A stretch of DNA of 38,211 bases from SIG607 sp045533195 (GCA_045533195.1 JAZSHI010000052.1:1-38211); one strand, 5' to 3'. Counted from the stretch's first letter, positions 7,716 to 15,934 are shown. Program-made: numbers and translations. Notes: generated by a model from the sequence alone, not told the origin.

Positions 7716-8942
7716 ATGCTTATAAATCTAAACAAAAATGCCACGGTGTTTATATATGATAAAAGCAAAGCTTTTTGCGGATATTTGGTAAGTCTTTTGA
7801 AAGATAATTTTATAAAATCAGACTTCATAGACATTGGCAAAAAGCCTTATTTCGTTCTGGAGGAAGAAATCAACGGTGCTTGTCAAAGCATAGTTTCCTT
7901 TGCCAAAAGCAAAGATAATCTTGTAATTATAGGCAAATCCGATGAAACCATTTTAAACTGCGCAAAAAAAGCAGGTCTCAACATTATTGCCGTTTCGGGA
8001 AATGATGACGAGATTTTTATAAAGCTTAAGAAAATCGGTGACTTTATGACAAAAAGCGAGAAGAGTGAGGCTTCTTTTAACCCGCCATTCCCTTTAGGAC
8101 TTTCTCACGGTTGCTTTAACAAGGTTGCCGATGAAAATGAATTTAAAAGGTATAAAGAAAACGGCATTTCCCATATAGAAATCTGCTTTGGAAAATATGA
8201 AAACACCGTAAATATTGATTTCAACGAATTTAAACGCCTTGCCGATAAATACGGCATAATACTCTGGTCTTTTCATCTCCCCTTTGCTCCTTTTACCACC
8301 CTTAATCCCGCAAGTCTTAATGAAGCGGTAAGAGATTTTACCGTAGTTTATTTTAAGGAGCTTATAAAAGAAGCCAAAAGAGATGCCGACATAAACTTAT
8401 TTGTTATTCATCCCAGCGGTGAACCCATACACGAGGATGACAGAAAGGCTTCCCTTAATCAGCTGAAAAAATCGTTAAACGAGCTTTGCGCTTTTACGGA
8501 AGAATTAGGTGTTACTTTGGCGGTAGAAAATCTGCCCCGAACCTGTCTGGGCAGAAACAGCAGCGATATGTACGAAATTTTGTCATATAATGAAAAGCTT
8601 AGAATGTGCTTTGACCTTAATCACACATCAAACGAAAAATCCGAAGATATTATAAACCGTTTTGCAAACAAAATCGTCACCCTTCACGTATCGGACTTTC
8701 TGGGTAACGATGAATGTCATTTAATGCCGCTTGAAGGCAACAACGATTGGAAAGCCATAATAAATGCTCTTATAAAAGCCGAATATAAAGGCCCGTTTTT
8801 ATATGAAATAAGCAGAGGAGTACTTGAAGACGGCGAAATATGGGCAAAGGAAGCTTGGCATACAAAGCTTTTTAAAAGAGAAGAATATTTAAAGCATAGC
8901 GATGTTTTAGAAAACTACAAAAAACTAATGGCAGACTATTAA
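7716..8942 (+). CDS. Sugar phosphate isomerase/epimerase-like TIM barrel with an extra N-terminal domain
   Basis: Residues ~122-400 form a xylose isomerase-like (AP endonuclease family 2) TIM barrel. The metal-site residues expected of the fold are visible: E271 (AVENLP), D300 and H303 (CFDLNH), H324 and D327 (LHVSDF), and E364 (YEISRG). Members isomerise or epimerise sugars or inositols; the substrate cannot be read from sequence. Residues 1-~115 are an additional alpha/beta domain (VIIGKSDETILNCAKKAGLNI) resembling the C-terminal half of a HAD-type phosphatase but lacking a DxD nucleophile motif. AAAGGTG lies about 9 nt before the ATG. It is a stand-alone gene with its own promoter and a shared terminator. 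No signal peptide is seen, so it is cytoplasmic. Confidence 0.75.
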   Translation: MLINLNKNATVFIYDKSKAFCGYLVSLLKDNFIKSDFIDIGKKPYFVLEEEINGACQSIVSFAKSKDNLVIIGKSDETILNCAKKAGLNIIAVSGNDDEIFIKLKKIGDFMTKSEKSEASFNPPFPLGLSHGCFNKVADENEFKRYKENGISHIEICFGKYENTVNIDFNEFKRLADKYGIILWSFHLPFAPFTTLNPASLNEAVRDFTVVYFKELIKEAKRDADINLFVIHPSGEPIHEDDRKASLNQLKKSLNELCAFTEELGVTLAVENLPRTCLGRNSSDMYEILSYNEKLRMCFDLNHTSNEKSEDIINRFANKIVTLHVSDFLGNDECHLMPLEGNNDWKAIINALIKAEYKGPFLYEISRGVLEDGEIWAKEAWHTKLFKREEYLKHSDVLENYKKLMADY

Positions 8943-8968
8943 CCCTACTCCCTATACCCTATTCCCTA

Positions 8969-9000
8969 AAAAATCTCAGCCCTCTCGGGCTGAGATTTTT
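8969..9000. terminator. Bidirectional terminator between convergent genes
   Basis: AAAAATCTCAGCCC (8969-8982) pairs with GGGCTGAGATTTTT (8987-9000) around a 4-nt loop. T-runs are present on both strands, and it lies between genes ending at 8942 (+) and 9003 (-). Confidence 0.93.
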
Positions 9001-9002
9001 TC

Positions 9003-9884
9003 TTACATATTATCATAAAGTCCTTGCTGTTCAAGGGCGGAAACTGCGGCCACTACGGCATCTTTATCCTCTTTATAGGTTACGCCGTACCATTTATCCT
9101 CAGCAACCAAAACTCTTACCTTTTTCACGTTTTTGTCAATAAGCTCTGCAACTGCCATAGGCAAGAAGCATTCGGACTTAGGAACATCTATATTATCCTT
9201 AAGGAAATTTACAAAGTTCTCATGAAGATATCCGAAAATGTCCTCGGTAAAGCCCCACATATTCATTGAAACAACGGTATCGGGTTCCATCTGAATCCAG
9301 TTTTCGCCATCCTTTGTATAGCGGCAGGCGGCATCTATTTTTGTTCTTTCCTCAATGTAGGTTAAAAAGCCGTTTTCTTCTTTACAAATACCGCGGGATA
9401 CGGTTCCGTTTTCGGTAAGGGTATTAGCAAGTCTAAAGCCTACCATTGCATAGTCGCCTGTACCCTGTTTTAAATAGTCATACATTTTTTTGAATGCAGA
9501 TTTGCCGTAATAGTCATCGGCATTTACTACTATAAAGGGTTCGTTAACCAAATCCTTACAGCAAAGAATTGCCTGAGTCGTACCCCAAGGCTTTGTTCTG
9601 TCTGCAGGTGCGGTAAAGCCTTCGGGAAGGTCCTTTATTTCCTGAAAAGCATATTCCACCTTTACCTTTTTGGCAATGCGGTCACCTACGATGCGCTTGA
9701 AGTCTTCCTCGATTTCGTGCTTAATAACGAAAACGACCTTATCAAAGCCCGCTTCCATAGCATCATACACGGAAAAGTCAAGGATAACCTCACCGTTTCT
9801 GCCGATAGGCTCAAGCTGTTTAAGTCCGCCGAAGCGGCTGCCCATACCTGCTGCCATTACTACCAATGTTGCGTGAAAACTCAT
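9003..9884 (-). CDS. Sugar nucleotidyltransferase (NTP_transferase family)
   Basis: The N-terminus carries the nucleotide-binding signature of sugar-1-phosphate nucleotidyltransferases (VVMAAGMGSRFGGLKQLEPI). The acidic metal site is in VVNADDYYG and WGTTQAIL contacts the sugar. The 293-residue length fits a single-domain enzyme. It should couple a sugar phosphate with an NTP to give an activated sugar; the sugar identity is not readable. Its start overlaps the stop of the upstream sugar-transferase gene by 4 nt (ATGA), so they are translationally coupled. GGAAGAAG lies just upstream. It probably supplies precursor for a surface glycan started by its partner. Confidence 0.85.
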   Translation of the reverse strand: MSFHATLVVMAAGMGSRFGGLKQLEPIGRNGEVILDFSVYDAMEAGFDKVVFVIKHEIEEDFKRIVGDRIAKKVKVEYAFQEIKDLPEGFTAPADRTKPWGTTQAILCCKDLVNEPFIVVNADDYYGKSAFKKMYDYLKQGTGDYAMVGFRLANTLTENGTVSRGICKEENGFLTYIEERTKIDAACRYTKDGENWIQMEPDTVVSMNMWGFTEDIFGYLHENFVNFLKDNIDVPKSECFLPMAVAELIDKNVKKVRVLVAEDKWYGVTYKEDKDAVVAAVSALEQQGLYDNM

Positions 9885-11260
9885 TTTTCTTCTTCCTTTC
9901 GTTTATCTATTGGTTTGACGTTTGCGTTAGCCTTTGCGTCAAAACCTTCTGTGCTTTCTTTCATAAATAAAATCTTAATTGTCATAAGAAGGAGCTTAAT
10001 ATCAAGGAATATTGAATATTGCTCTATATATATGAGATCCATTTTGAGTTTATCTTCGGGTGTTGTATTATATTTTCCGTAAATCTGCGCATATCCCGTA
10101 AGTCCGCCTTTCACACGGTGGCGAAGGTTGAAATCAGGATATATCTTGGTATATTCATATACGTTTTCCACTCTTTCGGGACGCGGTCCCACAAGGGACA
10201 TATCACCGAAAAGAATATTAAAAAACTGCGGAAGCTCATCAAGTCTTATGGGACGGATAATCTTACCTATAGGGGTTATACGTTCATCACCCGTTTCCGC
10301 CTTTTTAGCACCGTCCTTATCGGCATTTACTATCATTGAACGGAATTTCAAAACGTTAAAAATCTTTCCGTTTTTGGTAACTCGGTTTTGTTTAAAGAAA
10401 ATCGGACCGCCGTCACAAAGCTTAATAGCAAGGGCGGTAATAAGCATTATGGGAGAAGAAAGGATTATTCCTATAAGCGAAACCAATATATCAAGAATAC
10501 GTTTTATAAATTCCTGCTCTAATCTAATACCGCGGTTTCTGCACATCATAATGGGGGTGTCGGAAATTTGAATCTGGTCGGAATTTCTTATTATAACGTC
10601 TGCGCTGGAGGGCAGAACATAGGTGCGTTTTTGCTTAGAGTAGCAATATCGGAGCAAATCGTTCTTAAGGTCCTTATTTACATCGCAAAGAAGCACCGCT
10701 TCAAAGCTGTCAATAAGTGTTTTTATTTCTTCTGCTGAAACACGGTTTACCGAAACACCGCGTTCAATATTAAAGCGTTCCGAAATCTTAGAAACCTTGC
10801 GAATAATAGCCGTACCCTCGGCATCATCGGCAAAAATTGCCAACATTCTTCTGGCGGGGTAAAGCTTAAAATAAATAGTATTACTGCCATAAACACATAT
10901 TATTGCAATTATTATCTGATAAACAAAGCCCCAAACAAATGCAACGGGCATAATAATCTGCTGTGTAATAAGACAAAGCTCGAAGAACATTATTATATTT
11001 GTGAATACCAGCGAAAGACAAAGGCTGTAAGCAACCTCGTGCAAACGGCTTACCCCTATTTTAAATGCTCCGTAAAGCTCTCCAAAAAGAAGTATCAAGA
11101 GCAAATAGGAAGCTATTACCACATAGTTTACTGCTTTTGATATCATTGTTTCGCCGTAAAATGTGTACCACACATTTATAAAGCCTAAGGTGAGAGCGGC
11201 AATTACTAAAAATTTTATTGCCATCATAATAGACTTTCTGAATTTTATTAAAAGTTTCAT
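9881..11260 (-). CDS. Polyprenyl-phosphate sugar-1-phosphate transferase (exopolysaccharide initiating)
   Basis: The 459-residue membrane protein has about four N-terminal helices (residues ~13-135), a central cytoplasmic domain (~140-250, CoA-binding-like in this family), and a C-terminal bacterial sugar transferase domain. That domain starts with a membrane-embedded hairpin (KRILDILVSLIGIILSSP) and contains KFRSM, RLDELPQFFNILFGDMSLVG and PRPE. Enzymes of the WbaP/WcaJ type move a sugar-1-phosphate onto undecaprenyl phosphate to begin polysaccharide or glycan synthesis. AAAGGATT lies 5-6 nt before the ATG. It is the first gene of a two-gene operon. No glycosyltransferase or flippase genes are nearby, so the rest of the pathway must lie elsewhere. 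Confidence 0.9.
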   Translation of the reverse strand: MKLLIKFRKSIMMAIKFLVIAALTLGFINVWYTFYGETMISKAVNYVVIASYLLLILLFGELYGAFKIGVSRLHEVAYSLCLSLVFTNIIMFFELCLITQQIIMPVAFVWGFVYQIIIAIICVYGSNTIYFKLYPARRMLAIFADDAEGTAIIRKVSKISERFNIERGVSVNRVSAEEIKTLIDSFEAVLLCDVNKDLKNDLLRYCYSKQKRTYVLPSSADVIIRNSDQIQISDTPIMMCRNRGIRLEQEFIKRILDILVSLIGIILSSPIMLITALAIKLCDGGPIFFKQNRVTKNGKIFNVLKFRSMIVNADKDGAKKAETGDERITPIGKIIRPIRLDELPQFFNILFGDMSLVGPRPERVENVYEYTKIYPDFNLRHRVKGGLTGYAQIYGKYNTTPEDKLKMDLIYIEQYSIFLDIKLLLMTIKILFMKESTEGFDAKANANVKPIDKRKEEEK

Positions 11261-11305
11261 ATTAATCCTTTCAAAACAGTTCTATTTACATCACCGTATA
11301 GTATA

Positions 11306-11333
11306 AGTATATAATATTCCCCGATTTTGTCAA
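11306..11333 (-). promoter_or_regulatory. Sigma-A promoter of the sugar-transferase operon
   Basis: TTGACA (11333-11328), 16 nt, TATACT (11311-11306) on the minus strand, about 45 nt before the ATG at 11260. A TATAAT at 11310-11315 on the plus strand may serve the divergent gene at 11350, but its best -35 (TTTACA, 11285-11290) is 19 nt away. Confidence 0.75.
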
Positions 11334-11349
11334 GTGAAAGGAACAATTT

Positions 11350-11940
11350 ATGCTATCTTTAATTGAAACAATACCCCTTAAACGAAGAACCTTTTTAGAG
11401 CGTATTCATCTTTGCAGAAAGGAAAAAATAATCAAGGAAAGCTATGTTTTGAAGGCTGCAGGAGAAATTAATATCTATAAAATATACCACTTTTCCAAAA
11501 AAACTTTCTGGGAAAAGGAAAGACTTGAAAACGCCTTAAAGGAAAACCTTTACTGCTGTTTTTCCGAAGTGCCGAAAGAATATCTTAAGGAAGGGGTTGT
11601 TTTAAGGCTTATTGAAACCCTTAAAAAAGAAAAGGGGAAAACGGTTTATTTAAACAAAACACTTTGCGGCACTCCACATTTACCTCAGATTTGCCGATAT
11701 GCAAAAAAAGTATATATAGAAAGCGAAAGTCTTCCCGAAAACGCCGAAGAAATATATAAAAAATACGGAACCCTTCCACTTCTTTGTTCTGCCTTGCCCA
11801 ATGCAGATATTTTTCCCGACATAAACACTCCTTTTTATGTCAAATTGCCAAAAGAGGTGGAGGAAATACGTCCGAAGGAATTTTCCCCGACACTCTTTGC
11901 GGGACTTATTTTCAAAGAAAACGGAATACTTATAATCTAA
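11350..11940 (+). CDS. Unrecognised cytoplasmic protein
   Basis: I do not recognise this 196-residue protein. It is rich in Lys and Glu, has no signal peptide or membrane helix, and contains three Cys in RIHLCRKE, LYCCFSE and plausible short alpha/beta strands in the second half (GKTVYLNKTLCG, KKVYIESESLP, PLLCSALPNAD, GILII). GAAAGGA lies about 6 nt before the ATG and a terminator follows the stop directly, which supports a real gene. It is transcribed divergently from the sugar-transferase operon and converges on an Mrp-type ATPase gene. The alternating strand/helix pattern of the last 100 residues would suit a small Rossmann-like domain, but no nucleotide-binding motif is visible. Confidence 0.65.
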   Translation: MLSLIETIPLKRRTFLERIHLCRKEKIIKESYVLKAAGEINIYKIYHFSKKTFWEKERLENALKENLYCCFSEVPKEYLKEGVVLRLIETLKKEKGKTVYLNKTLCGTPHLPQICRYAKKVYIESESLPENAEEIYKKYGTLPLLCSALPNADIFPDINTPFYVKLPKEVEEIRPKEFSPTLFAGLIFKENGILII

Positions 11941-11975
11941 AATCGGCAGAGAATTTACTCTGCCGATTTCTTATT
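11941..11975. terminator. Bidirectional terminator
   Basis: AATCGGCAGAG (11941-11951) pairs with CTCTGCCGATT (11958-11968), with T-rich DNA on either side. It is shared by the convergent genes ending at 11940 and 11976. Confidence 0.88.
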
Positions 11976-12797
11976 TTACAGATTTAAAAGGGCATCAATT
12001 GCGGTTTTCATAACCGAAGTATCAGCCTTTTCAATACATCCGTTATCCACCATAACCGCCATATCGGGATTTATGGGAAGCTGAGCTAATAGTGGCACTC
12101 CCAGTTCATCGGCAATGGTCTGTGTTTTGCCATCACCGAAGAGATGTATCTTTTTGCCGCAGTCGGAACATTCGATATAGCTCATATTTTCAACTATTCC
12201 CAGCACGGGAATGTTCATCATTTCAGCCATTTTATAAGCCTTTTTAACTATCATTGAAACAAGGTCCTGAGGACTTGTTACAATAATAATTCCCGAAAGA
12301 GGAAGGCTTTGGAAAACGGTTAACGGCACGTCACCTGTTCCGGGAGGACAGTCAACAAACATATAGTCAACGTCATTCCAGATAACATCACTCCAGAACT
12401 GCTTTACAGCGCCTGCAATAACGGGGCCGCGCCATACAACAGGAGCAGTAGCATCCTCTAAAAGAAGATTTATGGACATCAATTTAATACCGTCCTTTGT
12501 AATAGCGGGAAAAATTCCCAAATCGTTTCCTTCGGCGCGGTCATTAATACCGAAAGCCTTAGGAATTGAAGGACCGGTAATATCGGCATCAAGTATTGCT
12601 ACCTCTTTGCCCTCTTTACGCATAGCAACGCTAAGTAAAGAAGTAACCATAGATTTACCTACGCCGCCCTTACCGCTGACAATGCCTATTACCTTTTTAA
12701 TGTTACTCAGCTCATTGGTAGGCTCAATAAGGCTGTCAGGCTTTCTGTCGGAGCAATTAGCCGAACAGGTACTGCAGTCATGTGTACATTCACTCAT
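11976..12797 (-). CDS. mrp: Mrp/ApbC (NBP35-type) P-loop ATPase, iron-sulfur cluster carrier
   Basis: The start is set at the ATG at 12797, with AAAGGTGAT 4-5 nt upstream; the longer frame would need a GTG at 12806. The N-terminus is a compact Cys cluster (C4, C8, C11, C15), followed by a deviant Walker A motif SGKGGVGKS (about 41-49), ILDADITGPSIP, and a CxxC (ECSDCGKK) near the C-terminus. Mrp/ApbC proteins bind an Fe-S cluster between two CxxC-bearing subunits and deliver it to apoproteins. The N-terminal cluster resembles that of Nbp35-type members and could hold a second Fe-S centre. It stands alone, and no Fe-S assembly genes are adjacent. Confidence 0.9.
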   Translation of the reverse strand: MSECTHDCSTCSANCSDRKPDSLIEPTNELSNIKKVIGIVSGKGGVGKSMVTSLLSVAMRKEGKEVAILDADITGPSIPKAFGINDRAEGNDLGIFPAITKDGIKLMSINLLLEDATAPVVWRGPVIAGAVKQFWSDVIWNDVDYMFVDCPPGTGDVPLTVFQSLPLSGIIIVTSPQDLVSMIVKKAYKMAEMMNIPVLGIVENMSYIECSDCGKKIHLFGDGKTQTIADELGVPLLAQLPINPDMAVMVDNGCIEKADTSVMKTAIDALLNL

Positions 12798-12870
12798 ATT
12801 TATCACCTTTTATTTTATAGTTTTACAAATTATTATAAATTTATTATTCTGAAAATAACATTTCTCGTGA

Positions 12871-12897
12871 AAATGACCTTGCCAGGCAAGGTCATTT
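12871..12897 (-). terminator. Hairpin downstream of the double-cohesin gene
   Basis: AAATGACCTTG (12871-12881) pairs with CAAGGTCATTT (12887-12897) just after the stop at 12903. The following T-run on the minus strand is short, so termination is likely but not certain. Confidence 0.65.
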
Positions 12898-12902
12898 AAA
12901 AT

Positions 12903-14837
12903 TTATTTTATAATTCCTGCAAGCATTAATTTAAGTGTTGCAAGGTCACCTGTATTAATTTTTCCGTCACCGTCTGCATCTGCGCCGGGGCTTACATTCT
13001 CTCTCAAAGCTGCAAGATGAAGCTTAAGTTCAGCAAGGTCGGTAGTATCAACAAATGTATCGCCGTTAACGTCACCTGGCACGCTGTGTATGATTTCAAT
13101 TTCAGCCGACGTCATATTAAAGAACACTCTGTCACCGTTTTTATCTGCAAAGTCTGTCTGAGCATTATAGGAAAGCTCTACGCTTCCGTTCTCGGCATCC
13201 TGTGTAAGAGTAAAGTTAATGGTAAACATTAATCCGTCTGCGGTATATTCTGCATCGCTAAGGGAAATAACTACTGTTATCTCACCGACTTTGGAAGCGT
13301 TTGCGGTAAGGTCGTCTGTTATATCTCCTTCTGTTATACCATTATACATAAGGGATGTTTCGTCATATTTTATTCTTACTATACCAACGGAAAATCCCGA
13401 ATTATTTTTTACAAACACCTTAACAGCAGTATTTCTTCCTACAGCTGTTTTTGTAGTCTCGGCATAGAACTCACCGTAAACCTTGGGAAGGGTTACGCTT
13501 TCTAAGACATCATCGCAGATTTTACAGCGATATTCTCCCTGTCCCTCAGCTTCACTTGTGGGGGCTGTAACTACAGTAAGACTGTTTTTGGTATGAGCAA
13601 TTGTATCAATTTCTCTTGAAGCAACTACTTCATTACATACCTTACAGAAGGTTTCTGCCAATCCCTTTACGTTGCAGGTAGGCTCTCTTGTTATTACCTC
13701 TTGGCCGTGAATATGGTCAAGCTTTTCTACTTCTCTGCTACCGTTTTTCTCGCCACCGCAGATAAGACACATATATTCTTCTACACCGTTTTCTTCACAG
13801 GTGGGTTTGGTTGTTGCTACCCAAGCCTTAAAGTGTGTACCCTGTGCTTTTTCTTTGCTTTCAAGAACAGCGTCGCAACGGTTACAGTAACGGGATACAA
13901 CACCTGCTGTGGTGCAGTCACCGGGGGTTGTGGTACGCCAAGTGCCTTCGTCATGGCCAAGAGCATCGATTTCTTCTTCAACGTGTTCGTTACAAACATA
14001 GCAAATTCTGTATTGAGAGCCTGTTTCGGTACAGGTTGCTTCTTTTACAACGATGTATTCGGCTCCTTCAAGATACTTGTGTCCTGTAGCCGGTATGATT
14101 ATTTTAGTTGCTTCATCCGGACAACCACACATCTGACAAACGTAAGCCATTACACCGTCAGTATCACAGGTGGACGGTTCTGCAATCTGCGGTGTGTCGG
14201 AATAGATATGCTCTGTCATATTAATGGGAACTGTATATAAATCACCGCAGATGGTACAAACATAATTTATTTCACCCTCTTTTGAACAGCTGGGCTCAAC
14301 TCTATCCTTAAATATGTAAGTATGGGGGAAGCAGGAAACGGTAATAGTACCGCTTGAAAGCTCGGTCTCAATAGGATTAGCATCTGCATCGCAAACGTTA
14401 CCTGCTTCGGCAGAAAGAGTAATTTCGGCATCTCCCGAATAAGAGCCAATGCTGAAAACAAGTGTAGCAAGAGTTCCTTTAGCAGTGCAGTTACTTCCTA
14501 AATGATAAAAAGCAAGAGTAGAACCGCCTTTTTGATTTGAATAATCAAGGGTTACATCGCTTACAGCAGAAGTTGCGTCTTTAAGGGTAATTTCCTCACT
14601 CTTATGGTCAAGGTTTAGTATCATTACGGAAAATCCGGGATTACTGCTTAGAGTAAGATTAAGGGTTACTTCGGAGTGAGACACAGCACTTCCATCAGAA
14701 AGGTCAACACTTAAAATTTCAGTGGGCAATGCCTTTTCAACGGGAATCTGGCTATCATCCTCGGTAGCGATAACCGAAACTGACGAAAATGTTAAAACCA
14801 AAATTATACTAAGTAATAAAGCAATAAGTTTTTTCAT
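12903..14837 (-). CDS. Surface protein with two cohesins, seven Cys-rich repeats and a dockerin
   Basis: The 644-residue protein has a signal peptide (about 1-24), cohesin-type domain 1 (~38-168), seven ~40-residue Cys-rich repeats (~173-455; pattern H...PTC...G...Y.C..C, as in the gene at 2306-4414), cohesin-type domain 2 (~460-588, TTKTAVGRNTAVKVFV then GIVRIKYDETSL), and a C-terminal dockerin (~590-642) with GDVNGDTFVDTTDLAELK and ADADGDGKINTGDLATLK. With two cohesins and one dockerin it has the layout of a small scaffoldin. It could bridge dockerin proteins to an anchored cohesin such as that at 1417-2238. It has its own promoter and is separated from the main cluster by about 5 kb of unrelated genes. 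The ribosome-binding site is weak. Confidence 0.87.
   Translation of the reverse strand: MKKLIALLLSIILVLTFSSVSVIATEDDSQIPVEKALPTEILSVDLSDGSAVSHSEVTLNLTLSSNPGFSVMILNLDHKSEEITLKDATSAVSDVTLDYSNQKGGSTLAFYHLGSNCTAKGTLATLVFSIGSYSGDAEITLSAEAGNVCDADANPIETELSSGTITVSCFPHTYIFKDRVEPSCSKEGEINYVCTICGDLYTVPINMTEHIYSDTPQIAEPSTCDTDGVMAYVCQMCGCPDEATKIIIPATGHKYLEGAEYIVVKEATCTETGSQYRICYVCNEHVEEEIDALGHDEGTWRTTTPGDCTTAGVVSRYCNRCDAVLESKEKAQGTHFKAWVATTKPTCEENGVEEYMCLICGGEKNGSREVEKLDHIHGQEVITREPTCNVKGLAETFCKVCNEVVASREIDTIAHTKNSLTVVTAPTSEAEGQGEYRCKICDDVLESVTLPKVYGEFYAETTKTAVGRNTAVKVFVKNNSGFSVGIVRIKYDETSLMYNGITEGDITDDLTANASKVGEITVVISLSDAEYTADGLMFTINFTLTQDAENGSVELSYNAQTDFADKNGDRVFFNMTSAEIEIIHSVPGDVNGDTFVDTTDLAELKLHLAALRENVSPGADADGDGKINTGDLATLKLMLAGIIK
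13485..14324 (-). repeat. Seven tandem ~120-bp units encoding Cys-rich repeats
   Basis: Each coding unit starts at a His codon and most carry one Cys plus CxxC. They are more divergent among themselves than the repeats at 2755-3844, so they are probably older. The last unit lacks the first Cys (VTAPTSEAEG), as does the last unit in the other gene. Confidence 0.8.
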
Positions 14838-14877
14838 AGTTCACTACTCTTTCTTCATATAGTTTATATTCCATTTT

Positions 14878-14906
14878 ATACTACCACTCTTTTGGAATTT
14901 AGTCAA
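14878..14906 (-). promoter_or_regulatory. Probable sigma-A promoter of the double-cohesin gene
   Basis: TTGACT (14906-14901), 17 nt, TAGTAT (14883-14878) on the minus strand, about 40 nt before the ATG at 14837. Confidence 0.6.
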
Positions 14907-14933
14907 TAAAAATATCTAAATAAGTTAAATTTT

Positions 14934-14962
14934 ATAAAAAAAGAGGACGTTAATCCGTCCTC
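14934..14962 (-). terminator. Terminator of the S1-domain gene
   Basis: GAGGACG (14943-14949) pairs with CGTCCTC (14956-14962), then seven T on the minus strand. The stem overlaps the stop codon of the gene. Confidence 0.82.
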
Positions 14963-15881
14963 AAATAAACTCTGTATATATTTTTTTAGAACTGTTTAAA
15001 GGGGAATAATTAAAAACATCTATATGCTCTTCCTTGTAAAAATATTTTGTTTTCGGAATGAAATTTCCTTTAAAGCTATCAATAATAATCAGTTTTACCT
15101 TCATTTTTTCGGGGATAATGCTTTTTATGTAAACGCTGACGGTATCCCCCACTCTTGTTTCATAAGGCTCGGCAAGACCTGCAAGATTTGGGGCAAGTTC
15201 AACAAATACGCCGTATTCCTCAACGCTTCTTACAATTCCAGTTACGGTCTGACCTGCCATAAAGCCTTCGGCATTTTCTTCCCACGTACCTAAAAGCTCC
15301 TTATGAGAAACGGTTATTCTGCCGTCCTTTGAAATCCCTTTAAGCACCACCTTTATATCCTCGCCCACACAAAAACGGTCTTTGGGATGGGCAATACGGG
15401 AAACGGATATAAAGTCAATAGGCAAAAGCGCTATCACTCCGCAGCCTATATCGCAAAATACTCCGAAAGAATCAAGATGGGTTACACGCGCCCTTAAAAC
15501 GTCACCCACGCTTTTTAAAGAAAGAAATTCATTTATAAACTTTTCCTGCGCTTTTTTACGCGACAGACGTGCAACGGGTATTCCGCTTAAATCATATATT
15601 ATATCCTCTACCGTAAAGCATACGGTTTTGCCGACACGGGAAATTATGGCAATATCCCTTATGTTGCCGTCGTTTGATAACAGAGCATCCTCTCGGGCAA
15701 TAACCCCCTTCATAGAGCCTAAATCTACCGTCAGATTATGGGAAGCATCACACAGCGTAACTACCGCGCGGAGTATTTCCCCCGTTTTTGCCGCGCCGAC
15801 TATATTTTCCGTCGTATAATATATTTTGCTCTCTTCTTTTGTTTTTATTTCTTCTGGATAAAACTCTTTCATTATTATCAT
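14961..15881 (-). CDS. RNA-binding protein with three S1 domains
   Basis: The product is about 306 residues and contains three OB-fold S1-type units: a divergent one at ~32-105 (GEILRAVVTL...), a clear one at ~125-195 (GDVLRARVTHLDSFGVFCDI) and a clear one at ~210-268 (GQTVTGIVRSVEEYGVFVEL). This resembles clostridial ribosomal protein S1-like factors, which bind single-stranded mRNA. It is shorter than a full six-domain S1, so it is probably an S1 homologue acting on RNA rather than a ribosomal core protein. Two starts are possible: the ATG at 15881 is only 2 nt from AAGAAGG, while that at 15872 is 11 nt away. Neither spacing is ideal. It has its own terminator. Confidence 0.8.
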   Translation of the reverse strand: MIIMKEFYPEEIKTKEESKIYYTTENIVGAAKTGEILRAVVTLCDASHNLTVDLGSMKGVIAREDALLSNDGNIRDIAIISRVGKTVCFTVEDIIYDLSGIPVARLSRKKAQEKFINEFLSLKSVGDVLRARVTHLDSFGVFCDIGCGVIALLPIDFISVSRIAHPKDRFCVGEDIKVVLKGISKDGRITVSHKELLGTWEENAEGFMAGQTVTGIVRSVEEYGVFVELAPNLAGLAEPYETRVGDTVSVYIKSIIPEKMKVKLIIIDSFKGNFIPKTKYFYKEEHIDVFNYSPLNSSKKIYTEFI

Positions 15882-15934
15882 GCCCTTCTTTTAACAAATT
15901 TACTAATGTATATATATGAAGAAGGGGACAAAAT

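Noticed and set aside
12801..12870. A promoter for the Mrp ATPase gene (TATAAT at 12837-12832 on the minus strand)
   Set aside because: The -10 is good, but the best -35 at suitable spacing (TGTTAT) is poor, so it was not listed.
13701..14240. A 179-codon open frame on the plus strand
   Set aside because: It is antisense to the second repeat array and open for the same reason.
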